The notes under the pieces are model-generated. The model saw only the letters and a program-made list of their open reading frames with translations, searched no databases and had not been told where the DNA came from. A program made the translations under genes and the position numbers. Below are positions 63,501 to 64,000 of a DNA stretch of 64,000 nt, one piece after another. Numbering within the stretch: position 1 is the stretch's first letter; each line of letters opens with the position of its first letter. Origin of the DNA: Bacillota bacterium (GTDB lineage Bacteria; Bacillota; Clostridia; Acetivibrionales; DSM-2933); the NCBI GenBank assembly GCA_023430975.1, contig JAEYYB010000171.1, positions 1 through 64,000 of the forward strand. Direction: 5' to 3'.

Positions 63501-64000
63501 TCGGTTGTATTATCCTGGAAATTATCAACTGATTCCATAGGAATAGTGGGCTATGAAGTTTGCAGAGACGGTATAAAAGTAGGTACTTCTACAACAAATA
63601 GCTTCACGGCAAACGGTCTTGTGCCGGATAAGACATATATATTTAAGGTATGTGCATTTGATGCTCAGGGCAATATTTCCGATTCAAGCAATGAGATTAC
63701 CGTAACAACGACAATTGATACAGAAAAACCTTCAACACCGAAAAATTTGAGGCTGGTATCAAAAACGGACACAACTGTTACCATAGCATGGGACGCATCA
63801 ACTGATAATGTGGCTTTAGGTGGTTATGAGATATTGAAGGACGGAGTTTCAGCAGGTACAACCGTTGCTGCAAGCTACAAATTTGAAGGCTTGGTGCCTG
63901 ATACCGAGTACAAATTCACTGTCAAAGCTTTTGATACATCGAACAATGTTTCAGATGAAAGTGATGTGTTTAGAGCAGCACCAAAGCTACCTTCAGAGCC
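54507..64000 (+). CDS. Giant secreted repeat/fibronectin-III protein (partial, runs off the window)
   Basis: The frame is open from a TTG at 54507 to the window edge at every point checked, giving at least 3164 residues. GGGGG lies 9 bases before the TTG and no ATG fits. Layout: signal peptide (KKSIRNLLVYLLVFILTF, about 1-28), Thr/Pro/Ser-rich stretch (30-190), one FN3-like domain, four long repeats (55461-57640), three FN3-like domains (57650-58460), six long repeats (58605-62020), two FN3-like domains, a PPC-like domain (62560-62880; GDIDWFKFTTTNAGYYSL), and at least four more FN3-like domains. Repeats have the short period of a beta-solenoid (TIDLNGKVLRVKGNL, YIDGGRLEVSGDY). It is likely an adhesin or surface structural protein. 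No catalytic motif was seen. Confidence 0.88.
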   Translation, partial: MKKSIRNLLVYLLVFILTFQQVIQVFAAMDLQGSVAIGTVNLNEAIPTSNQMLLDTATNTVTNTPTNIQANTPTSTSEVMQTSISIPASSTPKVSDVTILPTYTQYKPTSTPNQSENNPTNIVSQTPMPTILSSFTPIVVSTANPSVEATPTSASNETPITTQTSIATATPTPIQTTIPTQTPVVKVLPKPEGLSLEIINNSSVKLSWNTITSDTEVKGYEIYRNGIKIGMAEVAEYTDTALAAGTSYNYYIKTCDISDNVSEVSDSLLLVLGTTTINSDVVLNENRVYQSINLTSGKLDLTGHSLYVYGNLNQTGGTVYIDGGRLEVSGNYAIKNPSHYASLTMTNEADYVKVGGSFTQHSYYSHEGLLTAGTMEVKGDFIQDVNSSYWGHPASFKATGTHKVILTGISQQKIRFDSPGSSCFADLENKNTSGSPLVVTGGLSISGKFTNNGYGFGASLNVGSTNWTLTGDEVIEGDLNVSGSTIDLNGKVLRVKGNLNQSGGTIDLKGGSLLVEGNSETNSSGKYTQTGGTMYIDGGRLELSGDYVIKNPSYYTYADLRMTNESDYVKVGGSFTQHSYHSHEGLLTAGTMEVKGDFIQDVNSSYSGHSANFNATGTHKVILTGTSQQKIRFDSPGSSWFADLENKNTSGSPLIVTGGLSVNGKFTNNRSGFSASLNVGSTNWKLTGDEVINGDLNISGSTIDLNGKVLRVKGNLTQTGGTMYIDGGRLEVSGDYVIKNPSYYTYANLKMTNEKDYVKVGGSFTQHSHYNHEGLLTAGAMEVKGDFIQDVNSSYWGHSANFNATGTHKVILTGTSQQKIRFDSPASSWFANLENKNTSGSPLIFSGTFNVCGEFINNGSGLAGPNVGSTNWTLTGDEVIYGDLNISGSTLDLNGKVLKVNGNLTQTGGTMYIDGGRLEVSGDYVIKDPSYYTYANLKMTNEEDYVKVGGSFTQHSYYNHEGLLTAGTMEVKGDFIQDVNSSYSGNSANFNATGTHLVILNGTSIQNIKFDSPAQSYFNKLKIIRSVNNGYKFNTTPVWKELEIYDDEIPTAPDNLKISRKTVSSISLSWSPSYDNVGIKNYEIYRDDKKIGESFSTEYVDNTIEFNKNYKYKVRALDESSFFSDFSSSINAAITDNEAPFKPNNLRLVSKTFTSIKFTWSPSTDNVETVCYEVYRDGAMIGIVDVNEFEDINLLPGETHNYYVYALDDTNNRSEASSIYTETSMVDDEAPSIPQGLKLVSRNDISSSITWSPSTDNFKVASYEVYRNGVKIKDITNADTTKFDDSGLTQLTSYAYTVKAYDVSGNFSEESDPLIFSTAPATVTISTNTVSDQDELYGTVYLTGGTWDLSGKTITIDGDLIQSGGTLYVNGGQLKISGNYSIKSSGYLKMINDADYISVDKNFLMQSDNIIRDNYLNAGTIEVKGDFVQKAGTYYNYGTYARKDNFVPGGTHKVVLSGADIQKIDFQYPGSSYFNILELKNTSEQGVQFISNISLNSLIRHDSKITQSSVGSMNWTLNEDMELDSNLYISGSTVDLNGYKLTVNGNLIQSGGTLYVNGGQLVVNGNYYIRSEIKAADGTLSYGRSTGIIKMQNSDDYVKVLGSFQVQSDNIINDTSLSAGTLEVKGDFVQIAGEFYNYGTFARKNNFAPGGAHKVILSGKEQQKVYFQYPADSYFNILELNNTSKKGIVFENSINVKSLTRNDSIISKISMGAMNWTLYEDTVLDSSLYINGNTLDLNGYSLTVNGDLIQQAGVLNINGGKLTVNGNYYIQSETKAADGTLSYGRSTGIIKMQNSDDYVKVTASFQVQSDNTINDTLLSAGTIEVKGDFVQKAGEFYNYGTYARKNNFAPGGTHKVVLSGTGVQKIEFQNSVDSYFNILEIKNKQGENIKFANPINVICLYTNGAKLQSIKISSKDLKLSEDTVFDSALYLSACTLDLNGYKLTVNGNLVHSGGVLHINGGVLTVKGDYRIQSESISEDGTIVYGRSSGSLKMLNDDDYILVTGSFYTQSDNEHKGALLNTGIIEVKGDFVQKTGQFYNYGTYDRKNNFAPEGVHRVILSGTDLQKVDFQNSGDSYFNVLELKNTSEAGVRFIKSLNTKSLIRNDSKISKLSVSSMNWSLIEDTVIDCSLYFSGATIDLNGHKLAIIGDLIHSGGAVNINGGQLYINGDYRIQSESSSEDGTLVYGRSSGYLKMTNPSDYIRVSGSFFIQSDNAINNEILKEGVIEVKGDIVQKTGLYYSYGYYDRKNNFAPGGNHKIILSGADVQNINFQNSVESYFNILELKNYSKGGIVFNSSFNAKSFISNNCNITMKSISSMDWKLSQDAAIHGDVYLLGNTLDLNGHKLTINGKFIQSSGVLSVNGGSLIVNGDYRIQTESKASDGTTTYGKGYGLLKMLNAHDYVLINGSFYIQSGDVNGSSALSAGVLEVKGDFIQLTGQYYSYGTYDRRNNFTPGGSHKVVLSGNDVQNVNFQNPNDSFINILQITKLIETGYTFSKTPLWKQLVYDVEAPSIPLELKTTSVSEISITLSWAASTDNDGVAGYEIYRDGSLASYVKNTEFTDIGLTPGKEYIYKIRAVDAGHNVSEFSDEITVSTLPDAEKPSKPGNLSAYYIDTDVYLGWTASTDNVGVTRYDIYRNDEFIGSTLSTEYKDSDLKLNKKYIYTVKAFDAADNWADASVEIVLSDDHSNDMVDATDIEIGEDASGTINYRGDIDWFKFTTTNAGYYSLTGKGITDIVGNIFKADGTLMESGKGIGDRLTITGVFEANTEYYIKINYLSSFSTGVYTIKVSELDNEPPKAPTGLAASKKSSVSISLKWDSATDNTGILGYKLYRDGILIKDTTSTEFNDTGLNPETSYTYTVRAYDHIKNLSIESDALTETTEKDTDAPSIPTGLKISSVIRSQNDTGTKVSVKLVWSPSTDNVKVGGYEIYRDGVSIGTTDKNDYLDSDAVISESNIYKYTIKAYDTSNNYSADSLAVTFDNEPPTAPTELKEIDKTEKSVVLSWKLSTDSIGIVGYEVCRDGIKVGTSTTNSFTANGLVPDKTYIFKVCAFDAQGNISDSSNEITVTTTIDTEKPSTPKNLRLVSKTDTTVTIAWDASTDNVALGGYEILKDGVSAGTTVAASYKFEGLVPDTEYKFTVKAFDTSNNVSDESDVFRAAPKLPSE
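55461..57640 (+). repeat. Repeat block 1 of the giant protein (4 units)
   Basis: The landmark TGTACATAGATGG-GG(A/C) recurs at 55461, 56106, 56673 and 57237. Spacings are 645, 567 and 564 bp; the first unit has an extra internal segment. Identity between units is very high, so recent duplication or gene conversion is likely. Confidence 0.9.
58605..62020 (+). repeat. Repeat block 2 of the giant protein (6 units)
   Basis: The landmark (x-Tyr-Val-Asn-Gly-Gly type) recurs at 58605, 59166, 59769, 60372, 60975 and 61578. Spacings are 561 and then 603 bp four times, i.e. exactly 201 codons. Units share EVKGDFVQ and NNFAPGGxHKVxLSG, but are more diverged than block 1. Confidence 0.88.

Overview
The window looks like an AT-rich, mesophilic-type cellulolytic clostridium. 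Three glycoside hydrolases (GH5, GH10, GH9) end in an X-module followed by a type II-like dockerin. A fourth enzyme is a surface-anchored GH10 with SLH repeats. In Acetivibrio thermocellus the X-module/type II dockerin pair sits on the scaffoldin CipA, whereas in Pseudobacteroides (Bacteroides) cellulosolvens the arrangement is reversed and enzymes carry it. I therefore infer a P. cellulosolvens-like organism. This rests on domain recognition, not on a database search.

Layout. 0-10 kb is housekeeping: superoxide dismutase, a small BFD-type [2Fe-2S] protein, cobalamin-dependent methionine synthase, chorismate synthase, acetolactate synthase (large and small subunits) and an ArsB/NhaD-like permease. 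10-13.4 kb holds a divergent pair: a spore-surface-like protein with a Gly/Asn/Asp/Lys repeat tail, and a very acidic repeat protein. Inverted copies of a small palindromic element flank the pair. 14-33 kb is the polysaccharide-degradation region, interrupted by asnA-asnS, a methyltransferase and an orphan sugar ABC permease. 33-44.6 kb is a secondary-lipid/polyketide locus: a truncated KASIII, a truncated AMP-ligase, an intact 2792-aa iterative synthase (KS-AT-KS-ACP-ACP-ACP-KR-DH) and an overlapping Sfp-type phosphopantetheinyl transferase. 44.9-48.7 kb encodes a soluble transcarboxylase (12S-like carboxyltransferase, small subunit, biotin carrier, 5S-like carboxyltransferase). 48.7-54 kb holds a membrane protein, a CapA-like protein, an RpiR regulator, a YhiN-like flavoprotein and a small membrane protein. 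From 54.5 kb to the window edge runs one giant secreted repeat/fibronectin-III protein with a TTG start.

Two families of short palindromic repeats run through the window. Family A (about 100-130 bp, ends like AATGACTAAA...TTTAGTCATT) often begins at or just after a stop codon. Family B (102-105 bp, ends TATATTAAAAGTG...CACTTTTAATATA) looks like a non-autonomous MITE. B is nested inside A at two sites, and a B copy ends the coding sequence of the AMP-ligase next to the synthase. No transposase, tRNA, rRNA or CRISPR array was seen.

The strongest candidate for something undescribed is the synthase locus. All three carrier domains have Thr where Ser normally accepts phosphopantetheine, the second KS has an atypical histidine region, and the upstream accessory genes have been broken while the synthase and its PPTase remain open.
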